A stretch of 64,000 nt of DNA from JAAFIM01 sp964467315. GTDB taxonomy: Bacteria > Bacteroidota > Bacteroidia > Chitinophagales > Saprospiraceae. The notes under the pieces were generated by a model that saw only the letters and a list, made by a program, of their open reading frames with translations, had not been told where the DNA came from and searched no databases. This document shows, one piece after another, positions 34,138 through 42,300 of this stretch. The translations under genes were made by a program, and so were the position numbers. Every line of letters starts with the position of its first letter. Position 1 is the stretch's first letter. The stretch is taken from the NCBI GenBank assembly GCA_964467315.1, contig CAYXSA010000004.1, positions 55,949-119,948 of the forward strand. Direction: 5' to 3'.

Positions 34138-35454
34138 ATGCCCCGCCTACCTATCTTCCTACCTGCGGCTGCTACTACCTTGTTTTTGCAGCTTCTTTTT
34201 ACGGCGCTCACCTTTTTGACCTCGCTCGTGGTGGCTTGGCTCGGAGGCGATGGCGATTTTGGGGCTTATTCTACCGTCTTTACTTGGCTTTTTTTCTTTA
34301 GCATCGTGGCTATGTATGGCGGCGACGACCTCGCCAGCAAACAAATACCTATTTACTTAAGCCAAAACACAGCGCAGCAAATAGCTCCGTTTATGCGCTT
34401 GCTGCAAGTCCGATTGTTGCTAAGTTCTGCCGCTATTTTTTTGCTTTTGTTGCTGCTCATTGAGGTCTTGGCGCTGCCCTCTTTTGTGGCTTATCGTGGG
34501 GCTTATTATATTGGTGCGGTCAGCGTGCCCGCCTATGCGTTGCTGATGCTCATGCAGGCAGCCCTGCGCGCAATGGGCAATATGTTCTACGGGCAACTGG
34601 TAGAAAAACTACTTTTACCCTCTTTTTTTATCCTTTTTTTGCTGCTGCTCGCTTACTTTTTTCCGCCCATGCAGTATGTATCGGCTACTGTTGCGCGGAC
34701 AGCGAGTTTTTTGCTGGTGGCTATGGCGGCGATAGCGCTTTTTTATCGCATCTTGCGAAAACGCGGCTACGCAGTAGGGGAGGAGCCAACCCGCAGCAGC
34801 CCCGAAGAGCGCAACGCTTGGCAAAAAAGCAGCACATATTTTATGCTGACCTCGCTGCTGTATGCCGTTAGCACGCGCATTGATATTGCGCTTTTAGACC
34901 TTTTTCAGACTGCGCCCGCTTCTATTGCGCATTACAACGCGGCGGCGCGTTTTGCCGATGTGCTGGGTATGCCTTTTATGCTCGCCGCTACCGTCGCGCT
35001 GCCTACTTTTTCTCGGCTCTACCACGCGAACAATCGCGCCGAATTGCAGCGATTTTATAGCCAAATTACCCTGTTTTCTTTTGGGCTGACGGCTGTAGGG
35101 GTAGCAATTTTGTGCCTCTGGGGCGATTTTTTCCTCTCTTGGTTTGGCGAAAATTTCAAAGCGGGTTACGAAGCCCTGCTACCGCTCGCCTTTGCGCGAC
35201 TCTTGCACGCTTTCACGGGACCCGCCGCCGCTCTGCTGATGATGTCGGGCTATGAGCGCGTTGGTTTATTTTCTACCCTACTTTCCGTCGCCCTTTCGCT
35301 GCTCCTACAATCGGCACTCATTCCATATTTCGGCATTTTGGGCGCTGCATACGGCGCATTTTGCGCGCTCGCCGTCTTTGAGTTGGTGCAGATGATTTTA
35401 TTATATCGTTGCTTGGGGCTGCGTCCCTTATTTTTGGGCTGGCTGCGAGCCTAA
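34138..35454 (+). CDS. Oligosaccharide flippase (Wzx/MATE-like) membrane protein
   Basis: 438 residues with about 12-14 hydrophobic helices. It belongs to the polysaccharide biosynthesis/MOP superfamily by length, the N-terminal pattern (GAYSTVFTWLFFFSIVAMYG, DDLASKQIPIYL) and the DLFQTAPASIAHYNAAARFA helix typical of Wzx/MurJ-like flippases. It should move lipid-linked sugars across the inner membrane. No glycosyltransferase or polymerase gene adjoins it, so the cargo is unknown. It is preceded by a heptanucleotide array and followed directly by a type A repeat. Confidence 0.88.
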   Translation: MPRLPIFLPAAATTLFLQLLFTALTFLTSLVVAWLGGDGDFGAYSTVFTWLFFFSIVAMYGGDDLASKQIPIYLSQNTAQQIAPFMRLLQVRLLLSSAAIFLLLLLLIEVLALPSFVAYRGAYYIGAVSVPAYALLMLMQAALRAMGNMFYGQLVEKLLLPSFFILFLLLLAYFFPPMQYVSATVARTASFLLVAMAAIALFYRILRKRGYAVGEEPTRSSPEERNAWQKSSTYFMLTSLLYAVSTRIDIALLDLFQTAPASIAHYNAAARFADVLGMPFMLAATVALPTFSRLYHANNRAELQRFYSQITLFSFGLTAVGVAILCLWGDFFLSWFGENFKAGYEALLPLAFARLLHAFTGPAAALLMMSGYERVGLFSTLLSVALSLLLQSALIPYFGILGAAYGAFCALAVFELVQMILLYRCLGLRPLFLGWLRA

Positions 35455-35458
35455 AGCC

Positions 35459-35597
35459 TTTTTTTTTGGGCGTGCCCGCGCTCCCTTCGCCCGCCGCAAA
35501 GGGCGGCGGGCGAGAGCCGTAGCACGCTACGGCTCTACAGGTCGCGCGGTCGGGCTATTCGGGGCGTATATTTATACGCCCCTACTATCCCTCACGC
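35459..35597 (-). repeat. Type A palindromic element
   Basis: T-run plus GGGCGTGCCCGCG, CGCCGC/GCGGCG hairpin, GAGCCGTAGCACGCTACGGCTC, CGGTCGGGCTATTCGGGGCG and CTATCCCTCACGC. Begins five bases after the flippase stop. Confidence 0.9.
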
Positions 35598-35712
35598 TTA
35601 CAATCTACATTGCCAGATTTAAAAAATACTGCGACAATTTTTCTTTTAAAAATATATATATATAAATCAGTGTAAATCAGTACATTGTTAGGTAAATGCT
35701 TTAATGTTTTTT

Positions 35713-35856
35713 GCGTGAGGAACACGAACGGCAAAACCACCGAGCGAAGCGAAGGTGATGCAGCGACCGCCGAAGGCAGCCCCGAAGGGCATAGCCCGAC
35801 CTTGCCCCCTGCGAGCCGTAGCGTGCTACGCCTTTACAGCGCAGGCAGGGGCAGAC
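35713..35856 (+). repeat. Type A palindromic element (diverged)
   Basis: GCGTGAGGAACACGAACGGC, GGCATAGCCCGACC and GAGCCGTAGCGTGCTACG. The GGGCACGCCC end is replaced by GCGCAGGCAGGGGC. Confidence 0.75.
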
Positions 35857-35930
35857 CATAGAATTACAAATCTTCTTTATATATAGTTGATTATCAATAA
35901 TTTATATACAAAATAGGCTATGCAATAGCA

Positions 35931-36000
35931 GTGCATTCGTCAGTCCTAACTCGTCATTCGCTACGCGTTTACTTCGTGTTCGTAATTCGTCATTATTTCG
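35931..36000 (+). repeat. Degenerate heptanucleotide units
   Basis: Fragments such as CTAACTCGTCATTCG (35945-35959) and CGTAATTCGTCATTATTTCG (35981-36000) follow the 7-bp GTAATTC pattern with decay, in the sense orientation of the following gene. Confidence 0.55.
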
Positions 36001-36008
36001 TATTTTTG
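36001..36008 (+). promoter_or_regulatory. Promoter of the vWA-like lipoprotein gene
   Basis: TATTTTTG fits TAnnTTTG and ends 33 bases before the ATG at 36042. Confidence 0.65.
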
Positions 36009-36041
36009 CCCGCCAACTCCAAAGCATATCCAAAAACGCCA

Positions 36042-37484
36042 ATGAAACGATTACTTTTTTTGCTGCCTTTTTTCGCCCTGCTCTACGCTTGCGCAGGCGA
36101 TGCCTCCATTGAAACGCAAATTCGGCAAAAAGCCTCCGACGGCGAAATCACTGCCGCCGAACTCGCCGAGCTGAAAACCGCTTCCAAGCTCGATTGCGCC
36201 GCCCTCCTTGCCAAAATCACAGAAGCTACCGCCAATTCCCGACGCGGTGCCCCCAAAGTCGCAGACTGCGCCGCAGACCCCAACAATGGCGGTAACGGTG
36301 GCAATACCAACGTTTCCAAATCGGCAAATATCTATGTCGAAAACTCCGCCTCTATGTTCGGATACATGGAAGGCAATACCCAATTCCGCGAAGCGCTGAT
36401 GAGTCTATCCTCCACCCTCGAGGACAAGGGGATGAAAAATACTTACTTTTTCATCAATGACAAACCCTATAGCTTAGGCAACAGCTTCCGCCAATTTATT
36501 GACGCGTTCAACCCCGCTACAGCCCGAAAACACGGCAAAACGGATGCTTCCGTCTTGGACGCGATGCTCGAAACCATCGTGCAAGATGTCATAAAAACAG
36601 GCAATACCGCCGTCTTTGCCTCCGATTTTATTTTCGCCATACCCGCAGGCAAAAAACTCGACGCGGAACTGCTCAACGCAAAATTCCGCATCAAAAGCAT
36701 CTTCGATAAGCTCCAAAAAGCGGGCGATTACGGCGTGCTCGTGCTGCGCCTCCAATCCAGCTTCAACGGCACTTATTTCGACTATCAAAACAAACGCACC
36801 GTACTCAACGACGAGCGCCGCCCCTTCTACATCTGGATTATCGGCAAAAATGCCCTGCTCCAAACCTTTGAAAGCCAATTCCAAACCGCCACCCTCGCAG
36901 GCTACGAAAATTCCGTCCTCTTCTATCTACCCAGCAACCAAGAAAAACGCTATCTTAGCCTGCTGCCACAGACCGAAACGCTGGGCAATTTCACCCGCTC
37001 GCGCGATGCGCAGGGCGCAGCCGTCGGCGAACTCACAGGCGTAACGGGCGACGAGCGCAAAGACGGCATGATACAATTCGCCGCCATCGCCGACCTTTCC
37101 CGCCTACCCATCAACGAAAAAGACCTACTCGCTACAGACAACTATCAAGTCGAAAGCAACTTAGATTTGAGCATTGTCAAAATTCTACCCATCAGCCAAC
37201 TCTCCTTCCATAAAAACGACGAGCGCTACAAAGGCACAGCCACGCACGCTTTCATCTTCACGACCCGCAGCAAGGTCAAAGACCGGCATGAAATAAAACT
37301 GCGCCTTTTGCAAAAAATGCCCGCTTGGATTGAGCTACAGCACAGCAGCGACGACAGCCAAATCAAGCAGCAACTGCCCCGCACCTTCGGGCTAAAATTC
37401 TTGCTTTCGGGGCTCGCAGAGGCATACATACCCGCAGGCAGCAGCCCCAAACACGCCGAATTTTCTTTTACGCTTAGCAAGTAA
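36042..37484 (+). CDS. Lipoprotein with a von Willebrand A-like domain
   Basis: 480 residues from ATG at 36042, chosen because it begins the signal peptide MKRLLFLLPFFALLYAC (lipidated C17). Residues 95-105 (ANIYVENSASM) resemble a MIDAS DxSxS strand with Asp replaced by Glu, and the later TAVFASDFIFAI supplies an acidic residue in a plausible second loop position, so a vWA-like Rossmann fold is inferred. The remaining 250 residues are not recognised. The gene at 37552 begins 67 bases downstream on the same strand and encodes a small membrane protein; the two probably work together. Function unknown; the metal site is degenerate. Confidence 0.6.
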   Translation: MKRLLFLLPFFALLYACAGDASIETQIRQKASDGEITAAELAELKTASKLDCAALLAKITEATANSRRGAPKVADCAADPNNGGNGGNTNVSKSANIYVENSASMFGYMEGNTQFREALMSLSSTLEDKGMKNTYFFINDKPYSLGNSFRQFIDAFNPATARKHGKTDASVLDAMLETIVQDVIKTGNTAVFASDFIFAIPAGKKLDAELLNAKFRIKSIFDKLQKAGDYGVLVLRLQSSFNGTYFDYQNKRTVLNDERRPFYIWIIGKNALLQTFESQFQTATLAGYENSVLFYLPSNQEKRYLSLLPQTETLGNFTRSRDAQGAAVGELTGVTGDERKDGMIQFAAIADLSRLPINEKDLLATDNYQVESNLDLSIVKILPISQLSFHKNDERYKGTATHAFIFTTRSKVKDRHEIKLRLLQKMPAWIELQHSSDDSQIKQQLPRTFGLKFLLSGLAEAYIPAGSSPKHAEFSFTLSK

Positions 37485-37522
37485 AATTGTACTTTTTTTG
37501 TGGCTTCGAAAAACCAAAATTC

Positions 37523-37550
37523 CTAACTCTTAACTCGTAATTCATAACTC
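37523..37550 (+). repeat. Heptanucleotide array before the small membrane protein gene
   Basis: Four units, CTAACTC TTAACTC GTAATTC ATAACTC, ending one base before the ATG at 37552. Confidence 0.85.
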
Positions 37551-37551
37551 C

Positions 37552-37941
37552 ATGAACGACCTTTTTGCAAAAATGTTTGAGCTGCTTTTCAAAGGCGGCA
37601 ACTTAGGTGATGACCTCTTTAGAGAGAACGTCTACGGTACGGTAGGCATCATCATGCTGATACTGGCTATCGCGCTGCCTTGCGCCTTTTATTTCGCCCT
37701 CGATAAGGCGCGTTATGCGGGCTTCAAAACTTGGTTTTTCTTCCTACTGGGCAACTTCCTACTGGATTTCTTGCTCACCTTTTTCCTTGCGCGCCGCGCC
37801 GTTGCCCCCATCGCCGAATACCCCATTACGCAGTATTTGTATCTCGGTTTCGTGGTAGCGCTTTACGGTTTGGTGTTGTATTTCTTGCTTTCGCTCCTGC
37901 TCAAACGCTTCACAACGAGTCTGTCGCGTTCGCCCTTTTAG
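37552..37941 (+). CDS. Small polytopic membrane protein
   Basis: 129 residues with three hydrophobic helices (about 29-50, 60-82 and 98-121). A polar N-terminus (MNDLFAKMFELLFKGGN) and a basic C-terminus (LLKRFTTSLSRSPF). No known family recognised. Same strand and only 67 bases after the vWA-like lipoprotein, so probably a partner. A heptanucleotide array immediately precedes the ATG. Confidence 0.7.
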   Translation: MNDLFAKMFELLFKGGNLGDDLFRENVYGTVGIIMLILAIALPCAFYFALDKARYAGFKTWFFFLLGNFLLDFLLTFFLARRAVAPIAEYPITQYLYLGFVVALYGLVLYFLLSLLLKRFTTSLSRSPF

Positions 37942-37953
37942 CGATTTTCGGGC

Positions 37954-38114
37954 TTTTTTTTGTGGGCGTGCCCGCTGCCCCTGTAGAGCCGTAGCACGGC
38001 GTGCTTACGCACTTGTGCCATGCTACGGCTTACGGGGCAGCGGTCGGGCTATGCAGGGCGCATCACCATCGCCCAAATGGGCGAATGTTGATTCGCCCCT
38101 ACTATCCCTCACGC
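37954..38114 (-). repeat. Type A palindromic element
   Basis: T-run plus GGGCGTGCCC, GAGCCGTAGCACGGCGTGC with its complement, GCGGTCGGGCTATGC, CCATCGCCCAAATGGGCGAA and CTATCCCTCACGC. A separate GGCGCGCCGC/GCGGCGCGCC hairpin lies at 38121-38152. Confidence 0.9.
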
Positions 38115-38190
38115 AGGATATGGCGCGCCGCCGCGCAAAGGGCGCGGCGCGCCTTCAAAAAATGTTTTCACTCGTCCTAAAAACAATACC

Positions 38191-38898
38191 ATGCTTCATG
38201 CTATCCTGAAGGGAAAATATCAAGACGAAAAACAAATAGAAGACACGCTTACATCATCGGTTTTTGAGCGTTTATTTTACTTGCCTACTGATATCTTTTG
38301 GCGAATTTTGCGAAATGCTTGCTATGCCGATAGAAATACTAAAGGCTGCACAGAATTTTTTAGCGAAAATCCGCCAATCATCGAAAAGGATTTTTGGGGA
38401 AAATGGTACGAGGTTGAGGACACACAAAATAAAAGGTATGTAGAGCCAGACTTATTTATTTCTACCGCCAATTTTGATTTGATTATCGAGGCTAAACGCT
38501 GGGACGATAAGCGCACACCACAGGAATTAACGCAGTGGCAAAACCAAATTAAAGCCTATAAGGCAGAAAAAGATGTTTACAAGCAATTATTTTATATTGC
38601 TTTGGGAGGCTTAGAAAGCGAAAAAATGTACTATGATATTCCCAATGTACCTATAATCAAATGTAGATGGCAAGGAATATTGGTTGAGGTTGATTTTTTA
38701 TTGACCAAAATGCGCTTAGTGCAAGGCGAAATGGGAAGCATTGACGGCATTGTCAATATCCTACAGGATATTGTAGCAGCATTTGCACACCACGGCTACT
38801 ATATATCAAAATCTATTTGGCTGGAAAATTCTACACTTCGAGCATATAAATTAAAACGCTATGACAGCAATTTTCTCAAACAACTAAAACACTTATAA
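38191..38898 (+). CDS. PD-(D/E)XK superfamily nuclease-like protein
   Basis: 235 residues, A+T-rich coding. It carries the PD-(D/E)XK active-site pattern: EPDLFI at 85-90 (D87), then LIIEAKRW at 97-104 (E100 and K102), then QWQNQIKAY at 115-123 with the Gln/Lys often seen after motif III. The N-terminal 70 residues and the C-terminal 90 residues are not recognised. It is the first gene of three on the same strand, with the second beginning 9 bases later. Codon use and base composition differ from the neighbouring genes, which suggests transfer. The likely role is DNA cleavage in a defence system (inference). Confidence 0.75.
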   Translation: MLHAILKGKYQDEKQIEDTLTSSVFERLFYLPTDIFWRILRNACYADRNTKGCTEFFSENPPIIEKDFWGKWYEVEDTQNKRYVEPDLFISTANFDLIIEAKRWDDKRTPQELTQWQNQIKAYKAEKDVYKQLFYIALGGLESEKMYYDIPNVPIIKCRWQGILVEVDFLLTKMRLVQGEMGSIDGIVNILQDIVAAFAHHGYYISKSIWLENSTLRAYKLKRYDSNFLKQLKHL

Positions 38899-38907
38899 AG
38901 TACAACA

Positions 38908-39585
38908 GTGGAAAAACTTACACCGCAAGAACTCGAAGAAGCCTTTGTAGACGTTAGGGCAGCATTTCGGCTATTATATTCTTTTCAAAGGCGAGTAATG
39001 GACATCGTTCAAGAAATTGGGCGCTCGTTGGGGCAAAAGTTTGAGGGAGGGTATCCTCATTTTGCACTTTGCAAAGATTCTTTATTTCGTAAAGAAAATA
39101 GTTTAGAATTATGGGCATGGGATTACTTGCGTGCGTATGTGTACGATTTTCATTTTGGATTTGATGCGGAAACTAAAATTCGATTTTCAGTTACATTAGT
39201 ATCGGATACAGGTTTTTTTGATGCTCAGGAAAAAGATGGTCTAAATGACCGTTTGGCAGTTGAGAAATTTGCCTCCGCAGAAAGTTCTGCTACAAAAATT
39301 TATTTTACGTTAGCTAAAAATATGTGGGTGCAAGATATAGAAGTAAAGATTAGAAATCTTGAAGATTTGCCATATATAAAGAAAAATAGCACAAAGGCTA
39401 TGGAGGATAATCTATGGGGCGAAGGGGATACATTCGTATTCACGCACCCTGTTCGTTTGTCTGAATTGCATAACAAAGAAGCGATAAAGAGCCATTTGCA
39501 ATTATTCTTAGACTTGTGTTACAAGCACGAAAAGATTAAAGTTACGCCGCAAGAATTTGGTTTAGTTGGTGCCGTTGATAATTAA
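38908..39585 (+). CDS. Unknown protein of the nuclease/AbiC-like cluster
   Basis: 225 residues from a GTG at 38908, nine bases after the nuclease stop. A predicted mostly helical N-terminus (ELEEAFVDVRAAFRLLYSFQ ...) precedes a beta-rich centre with many aromatic residues (LWAWDYLRAYVYDFHFGFD near 69-87). No signal peptide, no membrane helix, no recognised catalytic motif. Translation may be coupled to the upstream gene. Given its position it is likely a sensor, adaptor or regulator of the nuclease; this is inference. Confidence 0.65.
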   Translation: MEKLTPQELEEAFVDVRAAFRLLYSFQRRVMDIVQEIGRSLGQKFEGGYPHFALCKDSLFRKENSLELWAWDYLRAYVYDFHFGFDAETKIRFSVTLVSDTGFFDAQEKDGLNDRLAVEKFASAESSATKIYFTLAKNMWVQDIEVKIRNLEDLPYIKKNSTKAMEDNLWGEGDTFVFTHPVRLSELHNKEAIKSHLQLFLDLCYKHEKIKVTPQEFGLVGAVDN

Positions 39586-39743
39586 ATGTAAATAATTCCT
39601 CGCCCGTGCCTTTGCACGGCGGGGACTACGAATAGATGCGACCAACAGGGAACGGAGAGCGGGAGCAGGATAGAGGCATTTTGTTTTTGTATATACAACT
39701 AAATTTTGTGTATTTGCTCTATGTTTTTCAAAAAACACTTATC
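39586..39743. other. Spacer within the candidate defence cluster
   Basis: 158 bases between the second and third cluster genes. CCGTGCCTTTGCACGG (about 39604-39619) is a hairpin. Downstream of it is an A+T-rich tract; no exact TAnnTTTG box was found, so the third gene may depend on readthrough or a divergent promoter. Confidence 0.5.
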
Positions 39744-41000
39744 ATGTCAGATACAACTACATCAACCCTTGACAGAGAGATAGCTGAAATACGCAAAAAA
39801 ATTGAAGCTAATCAAAAAGCTGCCGACCGTTCAACTACATTAGCAAAATGTATTTTTGGTGTCAGTTTACTGCTTTTAATAGCATCAATATATGTTTTTA
39901 TTCGTGAGTATTACTGCCAGCCAGAAACCCCAACCCCTACTACGTCGAACGTCTTTGATAATTTAAAAATTATCGCCGATGGTGCTACTTCTAAAAATCT
40001 TATAGACTATTTGAGTGCTTTCGGCGACTATTCGGCAGGGTCTGTATTGGGTCTATGGTCTTTGGCGGGCTTGGCTTTTGTCTATGCTACTTTTTTAGAG
40101 CAGCGCAATGCTATACATTATACGGAAATAAATCTCAAAGAAGCCGAAAAAAACAGCCAAGAACAAAGCAAAACTATCGTCCAGCAAACTGAAGCCTTAA
40201 AAAATATCTCGGAAGTTATCATTAAACAAAACAGCGTGCTGAACGAGCAAAAGGACGAACTAAGCAAACAAGTCAACGCATTGCATAGCGTTGCTCAAGT
40301 ACTTACTCAACAAAATGACGTTTTAGCAGAACATAAAAAAGAATTAGCGGGACAAAATATCCATCTTTTTCAACAAACACAAACAATGGTAGATATAGCT
40401 AAAGTCCTACAAGAATTAGTGAAAAATGCTGAAGAAACTAACCTTAGACGCAGGGAAGAAGAAGCAAAAAAACGAAAAGAGCAATTTGAAGAACAATTAG
40501 AAAAATTAATGAGAGGCTATTTAGTAAGTGAGAGATTTAGCAGTAAGGAGCAGTACATTAGAATGCTAAAAAATGACATATGGGCAAAAGTAGAAGAAGG
40601 ATTTAAGCGCAAGGAATTTAAAGAAGATATTTTTTGGAATGATATCGAAGATATTTTAAAAAAGATGAAAATAGAACAAATTTCTACTTATTTCACAAGC
40701 AACTTAAATCAAATACTTGAGCTTATTGATAACCATTTAAAAAATGTTCCGATTGAAGAAAAACTTTTTTATCAAAATTTAATAGATAAGCATCTTTGTA
40801 ATAGGGAAGAATTAGTTTTAATTTATTTTTTTGGCTTGTTTGATGAAACTTCTAAACAGATTATAGAACGTTGGAAACTGCTTAAAAATATCCATTGGGA
40901 TAGTTTTAACTTCTCTTCTCCTCTTAATGCAAAATTACAAAACAAAGAATCTTTTTTCAAAAAGCGCTACGCCCCCTCTGCCTTCGGAGAGTCTGAATAA
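39744..41000 (+). CDS. PutAbiC-like membrane coiled-coil protein
   Basis: 418 residues from ATG at 39744 (MSDTTTSTLDREI). Domain order: cytoplasmic helix 1-30, transmembrane helix about 34-54, extracellular loop, second helix about 99-117 preceded by DYLSAFGDYSAGSVLGLWSL, a long coiled coil about 128-258, and a C-terminal region about 320-385. FGDYSAGSVLGLWSLAGLAF and LFYQNLIDKHLCNREELVLI are characteristic of the PutAbiC (putative phage abortive infection) family. This membrane position plus coiled coil suits a phage sensor or membrane-acting effector. By-eye count of one 60-base line (40501-40560) gives 19 G/C, far below the neighbours. Assignment is from remembered family features. Confidence 0.75.
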   Translation: MSDTTTSTLDREIAEIRKKIEANQKAADRSTTLAKCIFGVSLLLLIASIYVFIREYYCQPETPTPTTSNVFDNLKIIADGATSKNLIDYLSAFGDYSAGSVLGLWSLAGLAFVYATFLEQRNAIHYTEINLKEAEKNSQEQSKTIVQQTEALKNISEVIIKQNSVLNEQKDELSKQVNALHSVAQVLTQQNDVLAEHKKELAGQNIHLFQQTQTMVDIAKVLQELVKNAEETNLRRREEEAKKRKEQFEEQLEKLMRGYLVSERFSSKEQYIRMLKNDIWAKVEEGFKRKEFKEDIFWNDIEDILKKMKIEQISTYFTSNLNQILELIDNHLKNVPIEEKLFYQNLIDKHLCNREELVLIYFFGLFDETSKQIIERWKLLKNIHWDSFNFSSPLNAKLQNKESFFKKRYAPSAFGESE

Positions 41001-41047
41001 ATAAACCAATTCCCCGCCCCGCGCCCCCTTTGGGCGCGGGCAAGCCT

Positions 41048-41134
41048 GCGTGAGGGATAGCAGAGCCGTAGCATGCTACGGCTCGCATAGCCCGACCCGC
41101 GCCCCTTTTCAGGGCGCGGGGCACGCCCAAAAAA
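41048..41134 (+). repeat. Type A palindromic element
   Basis: GCGTGAGGGATAG, GAGCCGTAGCATGCTACGGCTC, ATAGCCCGACCC, GCGCCCCTTTTCAGGGCGC and GGGGCACGCCC with an A-run that reaches the stop of the next (minus-strand) gene. Confidence 0.9.
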
Positions 41135-41620
41135 TCAATCCTCCAAATCGTCCAAAAGGCTGGAATCTCTGCTTTGTGGTGGCTTTAGCAGCATCTGCGT
41201 CGTAAAACTCACCGCCAGCGAGTACGCAAAAATGGGAAAACCCATGATGCGCCCAAAAATAACGGAGCGCACAACTTCGCCCACCGCAGGCGGATAGAGC
41301 AAGTTATAAAAGTACCAAAGCACCAAAGGCAAAACAGGCAAAAGCAAACGCAAATACGGCAAACGCTGCGGAAAAATTTGATTAATCAGCTCCCCTATGC
41401 CCGCATGCAGCAGAAACCCTACCAGCAAAATAGGCAACATCCCCAACAAAACCAAAATAGCCGAAGACGAAGACATCGAAGGCATACGGAAAAACATATA
41501 TGCCCAATGCCCCAGAGAAGCCAACAAAATATACAAAAAACGCACCTGCATTAGCAGCCGACCCTTATCGTCAAGCGCGAAAAAATCACTATTTTGATTC
41601 GTTTGTTTCATTATCTTCAT
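41135..41620 (-). CDS. Polytopic membrane protein of unknown function
   Basis: 161 residues (or 158 from an ATG at 41611) with about four hydrophobic helices, e.g. SAILVLLGMLPILLVGFLLH near 54-73. It overlaps the stop of the upstream AtpI-like gene by up to 32 bases, so both are translated from one message. Not recognised; its position after AtpZ/AtpI-like genes suggests an envelope or ATP-synthase-linked role, but atpB does not follow. Confidence 0.7.
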   Translation of the reverse strand: MKIMKQTNQNSDFFALDDKGRLLMQVRFLYILLASLGHWAYMFFRMPSMSSSSAILVLLGMLPILLVGFLLHAGIGELINQIFPQRLPYLRLLLPVLPLVLWYFYNLLYPPAVGEVVRSVIFGRIMGFPIFAYSLAVSFTTQMLLKPPQSRDSSLLDDLED

Positions 41621-42005
41621 CTACATTTGTTTTTCCCAAAACGGTCAAAAAATACACCTCAAACCCAGTGTACAAGGCATATAAGCCAAAAAATGGCAGC
41701 ACAAAAAGCGTGGTCGTAGGCGGATATTGGCGTATGTAAATCATAAAAACCACCAGCGTAAGCATCATCTTTATACCGATGCTCAACAAGAAAAATTGCC
41801 CAAACAACTGCCGATTTGGGTGCTCGCTCGTGCGCTTGCCGCCCTCAAAAAGTATAGCACAGATGAGCGCCAGCGTAGCCGTAGAGACCTGATAAAAGGG
41901 CATATATTCCTCCACAAACGCCGATAAATTCGCCAAACCCACAAGCAGCACCCAAACGATGCCGCTCAAAATTAGCAGTTGCTGATAAAATTTAGAACGG
42001 AGCAT
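41589..42005 (-). CDS. ATP synthase subunit I-like membrane protein
   Basis: 138 residues with four hydrophobic helices. In Bacteroidota a protein of this size and topology commonly lies between atpZ and atpB and is called AtpI-like; here it is directly downstream of an AtpZ homologue (42027-42227). The N-terminus MLRSKFYQQLLILSGIVWVL fits. It would assist assembly of the membrane c-ring. No F0 or F1 genes follow in the window. Confidence 0.65.
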   Translation of the reverse strand: MLRSKFYQQLLILSGIVWVLLVGLANLSAFVEEYMPFYQVSTATLALICAILFEGGKRTSEHPNRQLFGQFFLLSIGIKMMLTLVVFMIYIRQYPPTTTLFVLPFFGLYALYTGFEVYFLTVLGKTNVDEDNETNESK

Positions 42006-42026
42006 TTTTTTTGTTTCCTTATCAAA

Positions 42027-42227
42027 TTATTTGGCGCTGCTCTGCCGTATAAAATAGTACATCGCCAAGCCCACACCGAGCAAGGAAAAGGCAGCCGTGA
42101 GCGCCTTGCCTGTCTGAAAATAGCCGTCCAGCCAACGCCCAAAAAAAGCAAAAGCCGTTATTTGGAGCGCCATCTGTATCGCCATACCCGCAAAACGCAT
42201 ATAATTTTTGGAGTTTTCTATAGACAT
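42027..42227 (-). CDS. atpZ: AtpZ/AtpI family membrane protein
   Basis: 66 residues from ATG at 42227 (MSIENSKNYMRFAGMAIQMA). Two transmembrane helices joined by a GRWLDGYFQTG loop, the hallmark of the AtpZ/F0F1-ATPase accessory family. Promoter box TAAATTTG (42234-42241) lies seven bases upstream, leaving almost no leader. Proposed to act with AtpI in F-type ATPase assembly and Mg/Ca import. Confidence 0.82.
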   Translation of the reverse strand: MSIENSKNYMRFAGMAIQMALQITAFAFFGRWLDGYFQTGKALTAAFSLLGVGLAMYYFIRQSSAK

Positions 42228-42233
42228 AGGGCA

Positions 42234-42241
42234 CAAATTTA
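42234..42241 (-). promoter_or_regulatory. Promoter -7 box before atpZ
   Basis: The minus strand reads TAAATTTG (TAnnTTTG). Its end is 6 bases from the ATG, so the message would be leaderless or nearly so. Confidence 0.6.
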
Positions 42242-42300
42242 AGAACATTCTATCCGCTGGGGCTGTTATAGGCTTTTTTATTTAATTGTCGATACAAATT

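Larger units (their letters stand above)
35455..36041. other. Intergenic region between the flippase and a vWA-like lipoprotein
   Basis: 587 bases. It holds two type A elements (35459-35597 and 35713-35856), an A+T-rich stretch with a TA-run near 35650, heptanucleotide-like units (35931-36000) and a promoter box (36001-36008). The open frame starting at 35931 over this region is upstream of the real start. Confidence 0.7.
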
